DNA of 64,000 nt from Rhizobium sp. 11515TR (GTDB taxonomy: Bacteria; Pseudomonadota; Alphaproteobacteria; Rhizobiales; Rhizobiaceae): assembly GCF_002277895.1 (NCBI RefSeq), contig NZ_CP022999.1:1054001-1118000 (forward strand). The letters are read 5' to 3'. The notes below the pieces were generated by a model that had not been told where the DNA came from, searched no databases, and saw only the letters and a list, made by a program, of their open reading frames with translations. The stretch's first letter is position 1; each line of letters opens with the position of its first letter. The position numbers and the translations under genes were made by a program. This document shows positions 52,364 to 61,109 of this stretch, in pieces.

Positions 52364-53557
52364 TTATTTCCTTCCCCAGGTCAGGCGGAGATGCATCTCG
52401 ATCTCGCTGTTGACGAGATTGAGCGAATCCAGAGCGCGGTCGTAGGTACCCCTGGTGAATTGGGCACGATCGACCTCATAAAGCGTTTGTTTGGTGACAC
52501 CGGCATCGGCAACGGCCGTGGACTTGACCATGGCATTCTGCAGCATGCGATTGCCGAAGATGGCTCGCATGAAGCCTGTCATCTGGCTTTGCGGCCCGTC
52601 GTTCGGCTCGAAACGGGTGACGAGATAGCGCATCCAGTCGTAGCTGGTGCGCCCGCCTGCATTCTCGACCACGGACATGAGCTCGCTCGTCATCGTCAGG
52701 AACTGCGACATCGACATGACGTCGAGCATCTGCGGATGAACGGTGATGAGGATCGACGTCGCGGCGCAGAGCGCAGACATCGTTAGGAAACCCAGCTGCG
52801 GTGGGCAATCGATGACCACGACATCGTAGAAACTCTCGATCTCGGTCAGGACCTCACCAATGCGAGCAAAGAACATGGTCTCCGCGCGACCTGCCGCCAT
52901 TGCGCGCGGCGTTTCGTGCTCGAACTCCATGAGCTCGAGATTCCCGGGGATCAGATGCAGATTCGGCGTATAGGTCGAGCGGACGATATCGGCGATTGGA
53001 CGCGGCTCTTCATAGCGGATGGCGCCATAGAGGGTTTCATTTTCACCGACATCGAGTTCCGGCTGATGACCGAAGAGGGCAGACAAGGAGGCCTGTGGAT
53101 CGAGATCGATGGCCAGCACGCGATAGCCCCTCAGCGCCAGATATTGGGCGAGGTGGGCGGCAGTGGTGGTCTTGCCTGAACCGCCCTTGAAATTCATGAC
53201 CGAGATGATCTGGAGCTTTTCCGATCCTCTGCGCCAGGGAACATATTTGGGTGTCCCGTTACGCTCATCCAGTACCTTGCGGATGCGGTCCATATCTTCG
53301 GCAGCATAAAGCCGGCGTCCATTGGAAAGCGGGTCTGGTCCATGGCCTTCGGCTGCGATCTGGCGAAGATAGCCCTCACCGATGCCGATGAAAGCTGCAG
53401 CTTCGGCCGGCGAAAACATCCGCATAGTTTTCTGTGACTGAGGCGGGAAGATCTTTGCCTGATGTTGCTGGAGCTGATAAGACAATTCCTGCGCATCTGT
53501 CGCCAGAAGCGTTGGAAGGTGTTCTTGATCTTCTTGTAGCACGAGACTCGGCTGCAT
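52364..53557 (-). CDS. repA: Partition ATPase RepA (ParA family)
   Basis: 397 residues from ATG 53557. An N-terminal winged-helix region (AEAAAFIGIGEGYLRQIAAE) is followed by the ATPase domain, with Walker A ISVMNFKGGSGKTTTAAHLA and the acidic segment LAIDLDPQASLSALFG and Walker B VVVIDCPPQLGFL. RepA partitions replicons with RepB and represses its own operon. It starts the operon; the ProQ/FinO gene lies upstream in the same direction with about 470 bases between. Length is normal. Confidence 0.96.
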   Translation of the reverse strand: MQPSLVLQEDQEHLPTLLATDAQELSYQLQQHQAKIFPPQSQKTMRMFSPAEAAAFIGIGEGYLRQIAAEGHGPDPLSNGRRLYAAEDMDRIRKVLDERNGTPKYVPWRRGSEKLQIISVMNFKGGSGKTTTAAHLAQYLALRGYRVLAIDLDPQASLSALFGHQPELDVGENETLYGAIRYEEPRPIADIVRSTYTPNLHLIPGNLELMEFEHETPRAMAAGRAETMFFARIGEVLTEIESFYDVVVIDCPPQLGFLTMSALCAATSILITVHPQMLDVMSMSQFLTMTSELMSVVENAGGRTSYDWMRYLVTRFEPNDGPQSQMTGFMRAIFGNRMLQNAMVKSTAVADAGVTKQTLYEVDRAQFTRGTYDRALDSLNLVNSEIEMHLRLTWGRK

Positions 53558-53572
53558 GGTTATTTTCCCAAT

Positions 53573-53615
53573 TAACTGCGCAATTGTGACAGAATGCTAC
53601 TGAACTACGCAGTTA
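53573..53615. promoter_or_regulatory. Inverted repeat just upstream of repA
   Basis: TAACTGCG (53573-53580) and CGCAGTTA (53608-53615) are perfect inverted copies 27 bases apart, directly ahead of the repA start. RepA proteins repress their own promoters by binding such repeats, so this is the likely operator. Confidence 0.55.
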
Positions 53616-53795
53616 CAATATGCTCCGATTCGTGTCCGTTTTACAAATGCTTAGATAAAAGGCAGTTTTTGATGCGTTTTTACGCATCAACAGCGTGCCG
53701 CGACATTTGATCCGATGCCGCTTTACTGTTCCGGCGATTTAGGTAGGGCCGATCTGGATAGCGATTCGCATCCCGAGGGTCATGGGCGAACGGCG

Positions 53796-53813
53796 AGTGG
53801 TCCGCGGACCACT
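53796..53813. promoter_or_regulatory. parS-like palindrome upstream of repA (copy 1)
   Basis: AGTGGTCCGCGGACCACT is a perfect 18-base palindrome about 240 bases before repA. Its central GTCCGCGGAC is the same as in the parS-type site in repB; the outer bases differ (GTG...CAC in place of GTT...AAC). Confidence 0.6.
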
Positions 53814-53889
53814 TTTTGCTGAAGACCGGCTAGGATTCTGGAATGATCGCGTCCAAAAGTGTCACTTCGTGAATGAAGCTTGATAGATC

Positions 53890-53907
53890 GGTAGTCCGCG
53901 GACTACC
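53890..53907. promoter_or_regulatory. parS-like palindrome upstream of repA (copy 2)
   Basis: GGTAGTCCGCGGACTACC is a perfect 18-base palindrome 93 bases (centre to centre about 94) from copy 1. It shares the same GTCCGCGGAC core. Together with copy 1 and the repB site it makes a family of three. The rest of the 471 bases between repA and the ProQ-like gene shows no gene. Confidence 0.6.
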
Positions 53908-54028
53908 CGGACGCAGCCGGAATTGCCGGCAATCGCATCGCCGTACTACCACGCCAAGGGTGCAGCGTTTCCATTACGGTCGTTACAATGGAGGCAGGGA
54001 GGGGTATGAGGTGATGCGCCCAGGCGCA

Positions 54029-54505
54029 TCAGCGGGCGGCACGATCGGAGCGTCGGCCGAGGAGGGAGGCTCGAATGAGTTCTGCTTTGCTCAAAGCTGG
54101 CGGTGGTGGCGGCTCTTCGCGTTGGGCCGTAGCCTTGGCCTGCGTTTGGCGCAGTGTGATCAGGCGCTGCTGTGCGGCAAGCCTGTCTTCCGCCGAAAGC
54201 GGCTCAACGGGATTGCCGGCGAGATCGTGCCGCATGGAATCCGGCTGGGCGCAGGCATGATAATATCGTTTTGAGTGCAGAAACGCGCTGGTGGAGCGAC
54301 GCAGAGACATGACTGGCACGTCAGGTTTCAAAAGCGGACGGATTTCATTCCAGAGGCCAAGCGCAAAAGGACGGATAGGATCGCCAGCTTTGACGGGTAG
54401 GATAGCGATGGGGCGAAGCAAGAGCGTGTTGATCGCGGCTGCCTTTTTGACATCGAGTTCGGTCGCCACGATCGGCTCGCGATTGGTTGTCCAAGGTTCT
54501 TCCAT
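54029..54505 (-). CDS. ProQ/FinO-domain RNA-binding protein
   Basis: 158 residues from ATG 54505, with AGAGGA upstream; a TTG three bases earlier is possible. The domain is seen in IRPFALGLWNEIRPLLKPDV, then SLRRSTSAFLHSKRYYHACA and RHDLAGNPVEPLSAEDRLAA, matching the FinO/ProQ fold with its conserved basic and aromatic residues. Such proteins bind structured RNA ends and help antisense RNAs act; plasmid FinO works with FinP. A Pro-rich linker (EEPPPPPALSKAEL) leads to a short basic tail. It lies next to the repABC operon, which is controlled by a ctRNA. Confidence 0.85.
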   Translation of the reverse strand: MEEPWTTNREPIVATELDVKKAAAINTLLLRPIAILPVKAGDPIRPFALGLWNEIRPLLKPDVPVMSLRRSTSAFLHSKRYYHACAQPDSMRHDLAGNPVEPLSAEDRLAAQQRLITLRQTQAKATAQREEPPPPPALSKAELIRASLLGRRSDRAAR

Positions 54506-55427
54506 CAAATCGTTCCTCTGCGTGCAATTCCATTACGGGCTGATTGTGAAGTGATTTTGACGGGATGGCAAAGAAATCTGTCCCGCTTGTTCGCCCTCAC
54601 GCCAAGCCGACGTTCATATATGAGATGGTGCAGCCTGCAGCAAGTTTTTGGTTAACGAGATTTTTATAGTTGGACGGCTAGCTTTCGCGGAGCCGCGATA
54701 GGTAGCGCGTACGCGGCGCATCTTCCCTCAATCCCGAATTTGTAACAAGCTGCCTGCGAAAATGTCGCAGGGCTCTGGTTTGCGCGGGCTGTTGTGTCTC
54801 ACGGAGGAGGGGCCTTTATCCGGGCGGCTGCAAACCAAATGCTAGCGGAGCTAGTGGCGGCCAACCGGCGGCGGGTCGACAGTACTCCTTATATTTGCGG
54901 TTGTTCAGGCTGCCTGCTGAAGCTGCGTCCTCCGAATGGTCCGCACAGCGTGGTGTAACAGAGTATTGCATGGGTTTGGCCTTCGCTGCTCCACACCAGC
55001 TGTTGGCTTCAAATGTCCGAAGCTCTCCATTGCCATTCTCTGGCGCCCAGTAGCATCCTTCATCGGCAAGGCAGCGAGGGTGCATTCGTATTTGAGGGAT
55101 GCTGCAGACGGAGAAGCGGTTGCGAGAATGAAGCCATCGAGGGCAGGGGCGGGTATCGAGCGGGAACGCGGCAAATCTCGTCTTGGGTCGTTAAGCCAAA
55201 CCGGCGCCCTTCAGCACATTGAAGAGAGCTGCTCTACATCAAGGTGCGGCTTTCGCAGGTGGAAGCACATTCCGCGACCGTCGTCATGTAATCTGTGAGC
55301 CCGCTAAAAAATCTGGAGATAGTTGCTAGGGGCGGCTTGGCTGGCGGCGATCGTAGCGGTAGATACAGCAGCACGGCCGACACGATCCAAGTTCGAACGG
55401 CTCGTCAGTCATTGGGGGGAGGTCTTC
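54506..55427. other. Gene-poor region upstream of the ProQ-like gene
   Basis: 922 bases with no coding frame I can support. A frame of 120 codons (54936-55298, plus) and two of 89 codons on the other strand overlap each other and have no recognisable motif. A hairpin CCTGCGA (54753-54759) with TCGCAGG (54765-54771) and the short palindrome CGCGGAGCCGCG near 54690 are visible. The region may be a decayed insertion. Confidence 0.5.
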
Positions 55428-55964
55428 TTGAACATAGCAACATCCCTTTCACTGGGCGTCGTTGTTTCACTTACGCTCGGTTCGAGTGCGTTTGCTTTCG
55501 ACAAAGCTTCCTTCTTCGATGCCGCCCTTTGCAAGCCGCCTTACTCGACTGCCAGCGCGACAAAGATGTATGATGAGGCTGAAAAGTTCGCGAAGGCGGA
55601 TACCTCGCTCATGACGGCTGCCGTTTGCAAAATGTCTGCGGACTTCGGTCGCCAAGGCTTCAAGACGAATGAAATCGTCTTCGCCGGAACGAGCTTCGGC
55701 ATTCTAGTCGAGGGCTTGCGGGCGGACGATCTGGCCAAGACCTATCACCTGACACCGGATGGGCTTGGCAATCTCCTCGGCACCGCAACGAAGTCATATG
55801 GGCGCGCTTTGCGCAAGGCTGAGCAGCCCGCGGCCGAGATGGGAGTGGTGTCCGTGGTCGCCCGCGAATCCGCGGCCTTCCCAGGCAAGACCCTGCTGGC
55901 CTGCGAGTTCGTCTCGCATGAAGACCTCGAAGCCATGAAGAGCATGCAATCACTGCCGAAGTAG
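55428..55964 (+). CDS. Small secreted protein of unknown function
   Basis: 178 residues from a TTG at 55428, supported by GGGGGGAGG just upstream and by the signal peptide that then starts directly (MNIATSLSLGVVVSLTLGSS, cut near AFAF). The mature protein has cysteines in DAALCKPPYS, AAVCKMSAD and LLACEFVS. I do not recognise the family. It lies alone in the gene-poor stretch. Confidence 0.7.
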   Translation: MNIATSLSLGVVVSLTLGSSAFAFDKASFFDAALCKPPYSTASATKMYDEAEKFAKADTSLMTAAVCKMSADFGRQGFKTNEIVFAGTSFGILVEGLRADDLAKTYHLTPDGLGNLLGTATKSYGRALRKAEQPAAEMGVVSVVARESAAFPGKTLLACEFVSHEDLEAMKSMQSLPK

Positions 55965-56434
55965 TGCGCGCCAGGGCATGGCGCCGCTGCTTTGCCCGCG
56001 GTTGGAAGCGGCATGTGGTCTTTCGCGGAAGAGGAGCCATGAGAGCTGCAATCTGCTGCTCCGAAGCGGCCTTTGGTTCGATATCTCAGTATTCGGTCTC
56101 CGCTCAAACCCGATTGCAGGGATGCTGGCGTGTGGCGGAAGCAAAATCTTATATAGCTTCGGCTAGGCGAAGTATTAACCATAATCTCAAGCTATTGTGA
56201 AACCTGTCGTGTGAAGCTTCTGGGCCGCAGCATCATTATGTGGAGCAGAAAGGGTGATCGTTTCGGCTTGGAAGCCGACGGACCCAAAATACCACCGCTG
56301 ACCGAATTGGTGGCTGGGCCAATCTGACGATCATCCTTTAAGGCCAAGATTTCCCACCCTGCATCGCAGATATGTCACAGGAAACCGCTATTATCTCTTT
56401 GAACCGCAAGTTCCATAGGAAGCCTAAAGTCGAA
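55965..56434. other. Gene-free stretch
   Basis: 470 bases between the secreted protein gene and the convergent HIT gene. No frame here looks coding and I see no strong repeat. Confidence 0.5.
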
Positions 56435-56941
56435 CTATGATGCGGTCAGCTCAGAATGGTAGGCTTCCGCGATCCGCAGCGCCATTTGCTCCATTTGGTC
56501 ATCAGCTATACGCAGAACCCCGTGCTCCGCCATCAAAGCATGGTATTGCTGCTCCTGGAGCGGCACACCTGCAGGCAAGGGGACGACATGAAAATGTAAG
56601 TGGCTGTTGGCCTGTCGGCTGCCGAGTGAAAGTACGTAAATTCGCTCGGCGTCAAACGTCTTTTTCAGAGCGCGAGACAACAGGTGCACCTTTTCCTGTA
56701 ATCGGAGATATTCTTCCGTCGACAGATCTTGAGCCAAATCCTCGCGGTGCTCTTTCGGGCAGACAAGGCAGTAACCAGGCAGTGTTGGGTACTTGCTCAA
56801 AAAGATAATCGTCTCGCGGTCATCAAAAACGCGGTGATGAAAGCAAGAGGGATCATTCCTGACCAAGCCGCAGATGAAGCATGGTTTTGTTTCGCTGTCG
56901 TGCACATAGGCCTTCAGATCAAATGGTTGTCGGTCGTTCAT
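56435..56941 (-). CDS. HIT-family nucleotide hydrolase/transferase
   Basis: 168 residues from ATG 56941. The histidine triad is QANSHLHFHVVPLP, in which the middle His is the usual catalytic residue on the alpha-phosphate of nucleotides. The N-terminus has two CxxC-like cysteines (TKPCFICGL), a possible zinc site seen in several HIT proteins. The segment YPTLPGYCLVCPKEHREDL is also typical. It stands alone. Confidence 0.88.
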   Translation of the reverse strand: MNDRQPFDLKAYVHDSETKPCFICGLVRNDPSCFHHRVFDDRETIIFLSKYPTLPGYCLVCPKEHREDLAQDLSTEEYLRLQEKVHLLSRALKKTFDAERIYVLSLGSRQANSHLHFHVVPLPAGVPLQEQQYHALMAEHGVLRIADDQMEQMALRIAEAYHSELTAS

Positions 56942-57119
56942 TCCGAACCTCCGCCCTGTTGCTCGGCAGCGTATCGGTTTTCAATCTAGCGCATCAATTC
57001 AGGTTATGAAGTTGCGCCGGCAATGCCACCCATTCTGCTCAACGTACGCAGCAACGTAAGTGGGGCAAATTTCTGACAATGCAGAACGCCTCGCTTTGTG
57101 CAGGCGGCTTTCAATTGCG

Positions 57120-57425
57120 ATGGATAGTGAAACCTGTTTATCTAATGAGAAATTGCAGGTGGCTGAACAGCAGAAGGCTGTGTTAGAGATGGCCCCTTAT
57201 CTACTATTATTTTTCATCTTCGTCACATGCGGCCTCGTCAATATGACGCGCCCTCGAAATTCTATTAGACCAGTGAGTGACCGAGACACCGAAAACGCTT
57301 ACAAAGCGGCTTTCAAAATTGAATCCAGGGAGACGATAGAGCGACGAAAGCTCATAAGCCTCCTTTTGGTGATTGCATTGCTAATCGACATGCTCCTCAT
57401 CGTGTGGATAGTTCGCTTCGCCTAA
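57120..57425 (+). CDS. Small membrane protein
   Basis: 101 residues from ATG 57120; the frame reaches back to 57060, but the shorter start looks more natural. Two hydrophobic helices are visible (APYLLLFFIFVTCGLVNMTR and KLISLLLVIALLIDMLLIVW) around a polar middle part. I do not recognise the family. The following 259 bases (57426-57684) have only a doubtful 80-codon frame. Confidence 0.55.
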   Translation: MDSETCLSNEKLQVAEQQKAVLEMAPYLLLFFIFVTCGLVNMTRPRNSIRPVSDRDTENAYKAAFKIESRETIERRKLISLLLVIALLIDMLLIVWIVRFA

Positions 57426-57684
57426 AAGGTAGGCTTGCTAAACGGGACGAGGCCTCAAAGTGCGCGGGGTGGCGCCATCTCGCGAATTATGTGGGATAAT
57501 CTGGAAAGCGTATTTATGCCTCCAAATCTGCTCCACCTATCACAGCATCGGTTCGTCGAGCAGAGTTCTAAGCTGCTAGTGCCTCGTTATGCAACCGCAG
57601 TGCTGCAAGTTTGCGCTAGCGTACTTACCCGTCTGCCCTCAAAAGAAAATGGTGCGGCAAGCTTCAGATCATGCTGAAGCTACG

Positions 57685-58110
57685 TCATATCCTGTCCGAC
57701 CAGGGCGCCCATCTTATGGCAAGCACGCTGCCCGGCCCATTTACGGCGGCGAAGAGTAGTCCGGCTACAAAAACAAAGTGATCCACGAAGAAGCCGAATT
57801 CAGCTTGGTTGCCGGCCCAGCGGGCCGGACCATGGAATGAGAAACCAAGGAAGATGACATAAACGGCTGCAACGAGCGTCGCCGGGACGAACAAAGCACC
57901 GGTCAAGAAAGCAACGGCAAGCAGCACTTCAAGGATTGCGGCACACCAAGCCAGGAATAATGGAAACGGGAAGCCGGCGGCGGCGATGTAGCTCGCGGTC
58001 GCGCCCATATCCATAAACTTGAACGAGACCGCCATAACGAAGACGGCGGCAAAGATGAGGCGTGCGACGAGAACGGCGGCAGTCTGCCAAATTGATTGAG
58101 CGTTTTCCAC
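57685..58110 (-). CDS. DoxX-family membrane protein
   Basis: 141 residues from a GTG at 58110, chosen because GGAGGG lies six bases upstream; an ATG at 58146 is less well placed. Four membrane helices are seen, with the DoxX-type segments LVARLIFAAVFVMAVSFKFM and LAWCAAILEVLLAVAFLTGA. DoxX-related proteins are linked to respiratory or redox complexes. It is the last gene of the carbamoyltransferase-like operon, about 78 bases after the unknown protein gene. Confidence 0.82.
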   Translation of the reverse strand: MENAQSIWQTAAVLVARLIFAAVFVMAVSFKFMDMGATASYIAAAGFPFPLFLAWCAAILEVLLAVAFLTGALFVPATLVAAVYVIFLGFSFHGPARWAGNQAEFGFFVDHFVFVAGLLFAAVNGPGSVLAIRWAPWSDRI

Positions 58111-58187
58111 GATATTCCCTCCAGGTTGACGCGGTTGATAGTCCAAGGACGGCCAACCGAGGGTGATTCCGACAAGGAGAATGGAAA

Positions 58188-58628
58188 TTATTTGCCTGCC
58201 TCCGGCGATCGTCCACTCGTGCCAGAAATATAGCTAGTGATGACATAGCGATCGTTCTCGTCCAGTGCGTCCGGATCCACCAGAACGACGGAAGGTTCTC
58301 CGGTGCCGGATATCAGAATGAAAGAATAGGGGTTCGTTGTCTCGTCGTTGGCAACCAGGAGCGATCTCTGGAGCAGTCGTGCTAGTTGGCTGGCAGCGTC
58401 CAGAAGGGGCGGCGGGGGCAGGTCATTGGAGTGATAGATGCTGATGATCTGCGAATAGTCATCGAAAGATCCCGACGTCACGAGGCATGTTGCCGGCATA
58501 TCCGCGATTTGTGCTATGTCGTGGATTACGTCCACGCTGTCAGTATCGATACCGAGGACGGCCGCGATGGAACGCCGCAGAAAATCATCGTCAGCATGCT
58601 TTTCAAGAGCGGCATCAAACCAGATCAT
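58188..58628 (-). CDS. Hypothetical protein
   Basis: 146 residues from ATG 58628. The first part (LRRSIAAVLGIDTDSVDVIH) and the later segment YSFILISGTGEPSVVLVDPD suggest a small alpha/beta fold, without signal peptide or membrane helix. I do not recognise the family. It lies between the carbamoyltransferase-like gene and the DoxX gene in the same direction, so it is probably in one operon with them. Confidence 0.7.
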   Translation of the reverse strand: MIWFDAALEKHADDDFLRRSIAAVLGIDTDSVDVIHDIAQIADMPATCLVTSGSFDDYSQIISIYHSNDLPPPPLLDAASQLARLLQRSLLVANDETTNPYSFILISGTGEPSVVLVDPDALDENDRYVITSYISGTSGRSPEAGK

Positions 58629-58701
58629 TGTCCGCGGTTCCGATTTTCAGGATTTGGGTTACACAGCTGCATCGTATCGCCAGACATGCCGCCATCGGCA
58701 A

Positions 58702-59574
58702 TTACGAAGTCATCCACTCCATCAAGGCATTCTGCGCGTGAAGCAAAAATGCCTTGGCCACTCGGCTTTGGCAGGCTGGATGCAGCATCGCATCCACCGT
58801 CAGTTCCTGACCTCTCGTGACTGGCGGGCACGGCAAAAAGATAGCGCCCTGCTTTCCTTCGTTGAGAAGCGAAGCCGACACCCGATACTCGGCCAACGCA
58901 TCTTCCTCTGTGTCCGTTGGCCATGAATCGGTAATGATGACGTCCGCATCGAGCAGATGGTGAATGTCCGTGCTGCTTTCAAAATTCGAGTTCAGAAGGT
59001 CCGGGTCAGTGAGGTGCCAGCGCTCTGGATAGACCTGAACGACCTGCATCGGCATCGATCGTGATGCCTCGACCCATGATCTCAATATATTGGCGTCTGG
59101 CGCAATTCCGACAACCTTGAGGCCATCAAGCGTTCTTCTTACCCTCTTGATGTAGGCAAGATCCCCAAGCGTTTCGCAAGGGTGATTGGTTCTTGTTCTG
59201 GCATTGATGACAGGTGCTTCCGCGGCGGCGGCAAGTTCATACAGAGTTGCCAGCTCTTTTGTCCTGACGATAAGAAGATCAAACCAATTATCGAGGTAGC
59301 CCGCTAGATCGGCTGTGGGTTCGCGAGTGCTGAAGTTGATGGGAGGTTGAGCAGATATGCCGCCCATCGCCTTCACGCCGAGATCGAAAGCGGTCGTGTT
59401 TCTCCATCCTGTGTCGTCGACAATGATGCCCACGCGCTTGCCGAACAGGACTTGTGGCATGGTGCGTTCATGCCAATGCTTTGCAAGTTGGTCCGCCCGG
59501 TCAATAATCCCTAGGATAACGCTCGGAGGCAACGAGTGAAACTCGAGGAAATCTCTGTTCGACATAAAATTCAT
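58702..59574 (-). CDS. Divergent aspartate/ornithine carbamoyltransferase-like protein
   Basis: 290 residues from ATG 59574. The C-terminal domain marks are recognisable (NARTRTNHPCETLGDLAYIK contains the HP-x-x-x-x-G-D motif, and VKVVGIAPDANILRSWVEA-like text follows). The carbamoyl-phosphate loop, usually S-T-R-T-R, reads DDTGWRNTTAFDLG (residues 53-66), so only one Arg remains. The C-terminal loop LPCPPVTRG replaces the HCLP-type motif. The enzyme may therefore use another substrate or be inactive. It heads an operon with a hypothetical and a DoxX protein. Confidence 0.8.
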   Translation of the reverse strand: MNFMSNRDFLEFHSLPPSVILGIIDRADQLAKHWHERTMPQVLFGKRVGIIVDDTGWRNTTAFDLGVKAMGGISAQPPINFSTREPTADLAGYLDNWFDLLIVRTKELATLYELAAAAEAPVINARTRTNHPCETLGDLAYIKRVRRTLDGLKVVGIAPDANILRSWVEASRSMPMQVVQVYPERWHLTDPDLLNSNFESSTDIHHLLDADVIITDSWPTDTEEDALAEYRVSASLLNEGKQGAIFLPCPPVTRGQELTVDAMLHPACQSRVAKAFLLHAQNALMEWMTS

Positions 59575-59843
59575 AGCGCGTCCAAGGTAGAATTCGGCAG
59601 GCCGTCTGCGACGGAGGCGAGGCGTTTACCCTAGGCAGTTTTCGATGCAGCGCAATGGTGGAGAAGCGTCAGCCGACCGCCGCGACCTTGATGCCAGTCC
59701 CGCCCATGGCGTTAATCCATTTTCGACGAAGACTTATCGCAGATGCTGCATTTTCAAGATCTTTAGCAGCCCCATTGGCAAAATCTTTAGATCGTTCGGA
59801 GTATCGAGGCCGCAATGCTTTCCGGCTGCTTTGGTAGTTTTCG

Positions 59844-61010
59844 ATGATCAATGAATTAGATATGCCGACGGTGCTCTTTCTCCAAAAGACATCCTATATC
59901 GCTGGTGCGGTAACTTTGGGTTATTTGAAATACAGCTCGAATGAAAGCCGCGGCGTTGGTCTGCTTGCCTCAAGTTTCGTCATTCTCGCTGCGGCATCAA
60001 CATTGGCCGGATATGCCGAAACCTATACGGCATTCTATGCGCCTCTCAGCCTTATCAATCTCGTTTGCGCCGTGCTTGGATATTCGCTGCTCGGCTCATC
60101 TTTCGTGGTGATCAGCGATCCCGACAGAAAAGTGATACCGACTCTTGCATTGCTGCCTGCGCTGCTGACCTTGCTCGTCGGAGCTTTCACGGCATTTCAT
60201 TTGAACAATACATATCGGGCGGTGACCTTCAATTTCCTCGGCTGCGTGATGCTTGCCGGCGCGGCGATCGTCATATTCAGGGACTCCTTTCGCGAACCGC
60301 TGCCGATCAGAAAATTCGTTGCCGCAATATTAGTGGCCTGCAGCCTGCTATCGCTGATAATGGCCTTCGAGTTCTCGTTCCATTCCTTCGTCCTTCTCGA
60401 TGTGGCGAGCGGCTTTCTGCTGATGATCCTTTCCAAGTTTGTGCTGGCGCTGTCGATCGTCATTTTCATAAGCGAGCGCCAACAGATAAAACTCAGACAA
60501 ACAGCCGAGCGAGATGGCCTGACCGGTCTTTATAATCGCCGCTTCTTCAACGAGAACGCTTCCGGACGGCTTCGGGATGGAGATGCCATTCTTTATCTCG
60601 ATATCGATCACTTCAAGCATTTCAATGACCGTTGGGGCCATGCGGCGGGAGATGAAGTTCTCGTTGCAGTATCGCGAACGATAGAGGCGATCCTGCCGGC
60701 GTCTGCCATTTTTGCGCGGCAGGGAGGAGAGGAGTTCATAGTCTTTCTTCCCTTGAAAGCGGGAGAGCCGCTTATCCATGCCGAGCGCATTCGGGAAGCT
60801 GTTCAGCAAACCCGATTTCCGGATCTCGGTGCTGATGTGGTGGTGACGACGAGCATTGGCATTTCGAAGGTGAGGCGGGAATGCAGGTCGCTTGCCGAGC
60901 TTTGTCGCGAAGCGGATCGTGCCCTCTATCTGGCGAAGGCAGGCGGACGAAACCGGGTCTGTGATGCGAGCAGCGACTTTATCGCTGAAGTTTACGTTCG
61001 CTCGGCGTAA
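59844..61010 (+). CDS. Membrane-bound diguanylate cyclase (GGDEF)
   Basis: 388 residues from ATG 59844 (MPTVLFLQ at 59862 is an alternative start). Six or seven membrane helices fill the first 210 residues. The C-terminal GGDEF domain begins ERDGLTGLYNRRFFNENASG, with metal-binding Asp in ILYLDIDHFKHFNDRWGHAA and the active motif RQGGEEFIVF. No RxxD inhibitory site is seen directly before the motif, so product inhibition may be weak. It makes c-di-GMP. It opposes the function of the HD-GYP protein at 2118, although the genes are far apart. Confidence 0.9.
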   Translation: MINELDMPTVLFLQKTSYIAGAVTLGYLKYSSNESRGVGLLASSFVILAAASTLAGYAETYTAFYAPLSLINLVCAVLGYSLLGSSFVVISDPDRKVIPTLALLPALLTLLVGAFTAFHLNNTYRAVTFNFLGCVMLAGAAIVIFRDSFREPLPIRKFVAAILVACSLLSLIMAFEFSFHSFVLLDVASGFLLMILSKFVLALSIVIFISERQQIKLRQTAERDGLTGLYNRRFFNENASGRLRDGDAILYLDIDHFKHFNDRWGHAAGDEVLVAVSRTIEAILPASAIFARQGGEEFIVFLPLKAGEPLIHAERIREAVQQTRFPDLGADVVVTTSIGISKVRRECRSLAELCREADRALYLAKAGGRNRVCDASSDFIAEVYVRSA

Positions 61011-61109
61011 TCCTCGATTTTTGGCAAAGGCCCGGAATGCCGGGAAGCAGCGTTGATTTAGCTGGTATGCCCCTTTATTTCTCACGCTGAAAGAAGAGGT
61101 CAGTTAGCC

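Noticed and set aside
54936..55298. 120-codon frame in the gap upstream of the ProQ-like gene
   Set aside because: No recognisable motif, overlapped by frames on the other strand, and no good start signal.
57435..57677. 80-codon frame between the small membrane protein and DoxX genes
   Set aside because: No motif and poor ribosome-binding site.
59655..59851. Overlapping 60-codon frames on both strands before the diguanylate cyclase gene
   Set aside because: They overlap one another, have no clear start signal and no recognisable domain.
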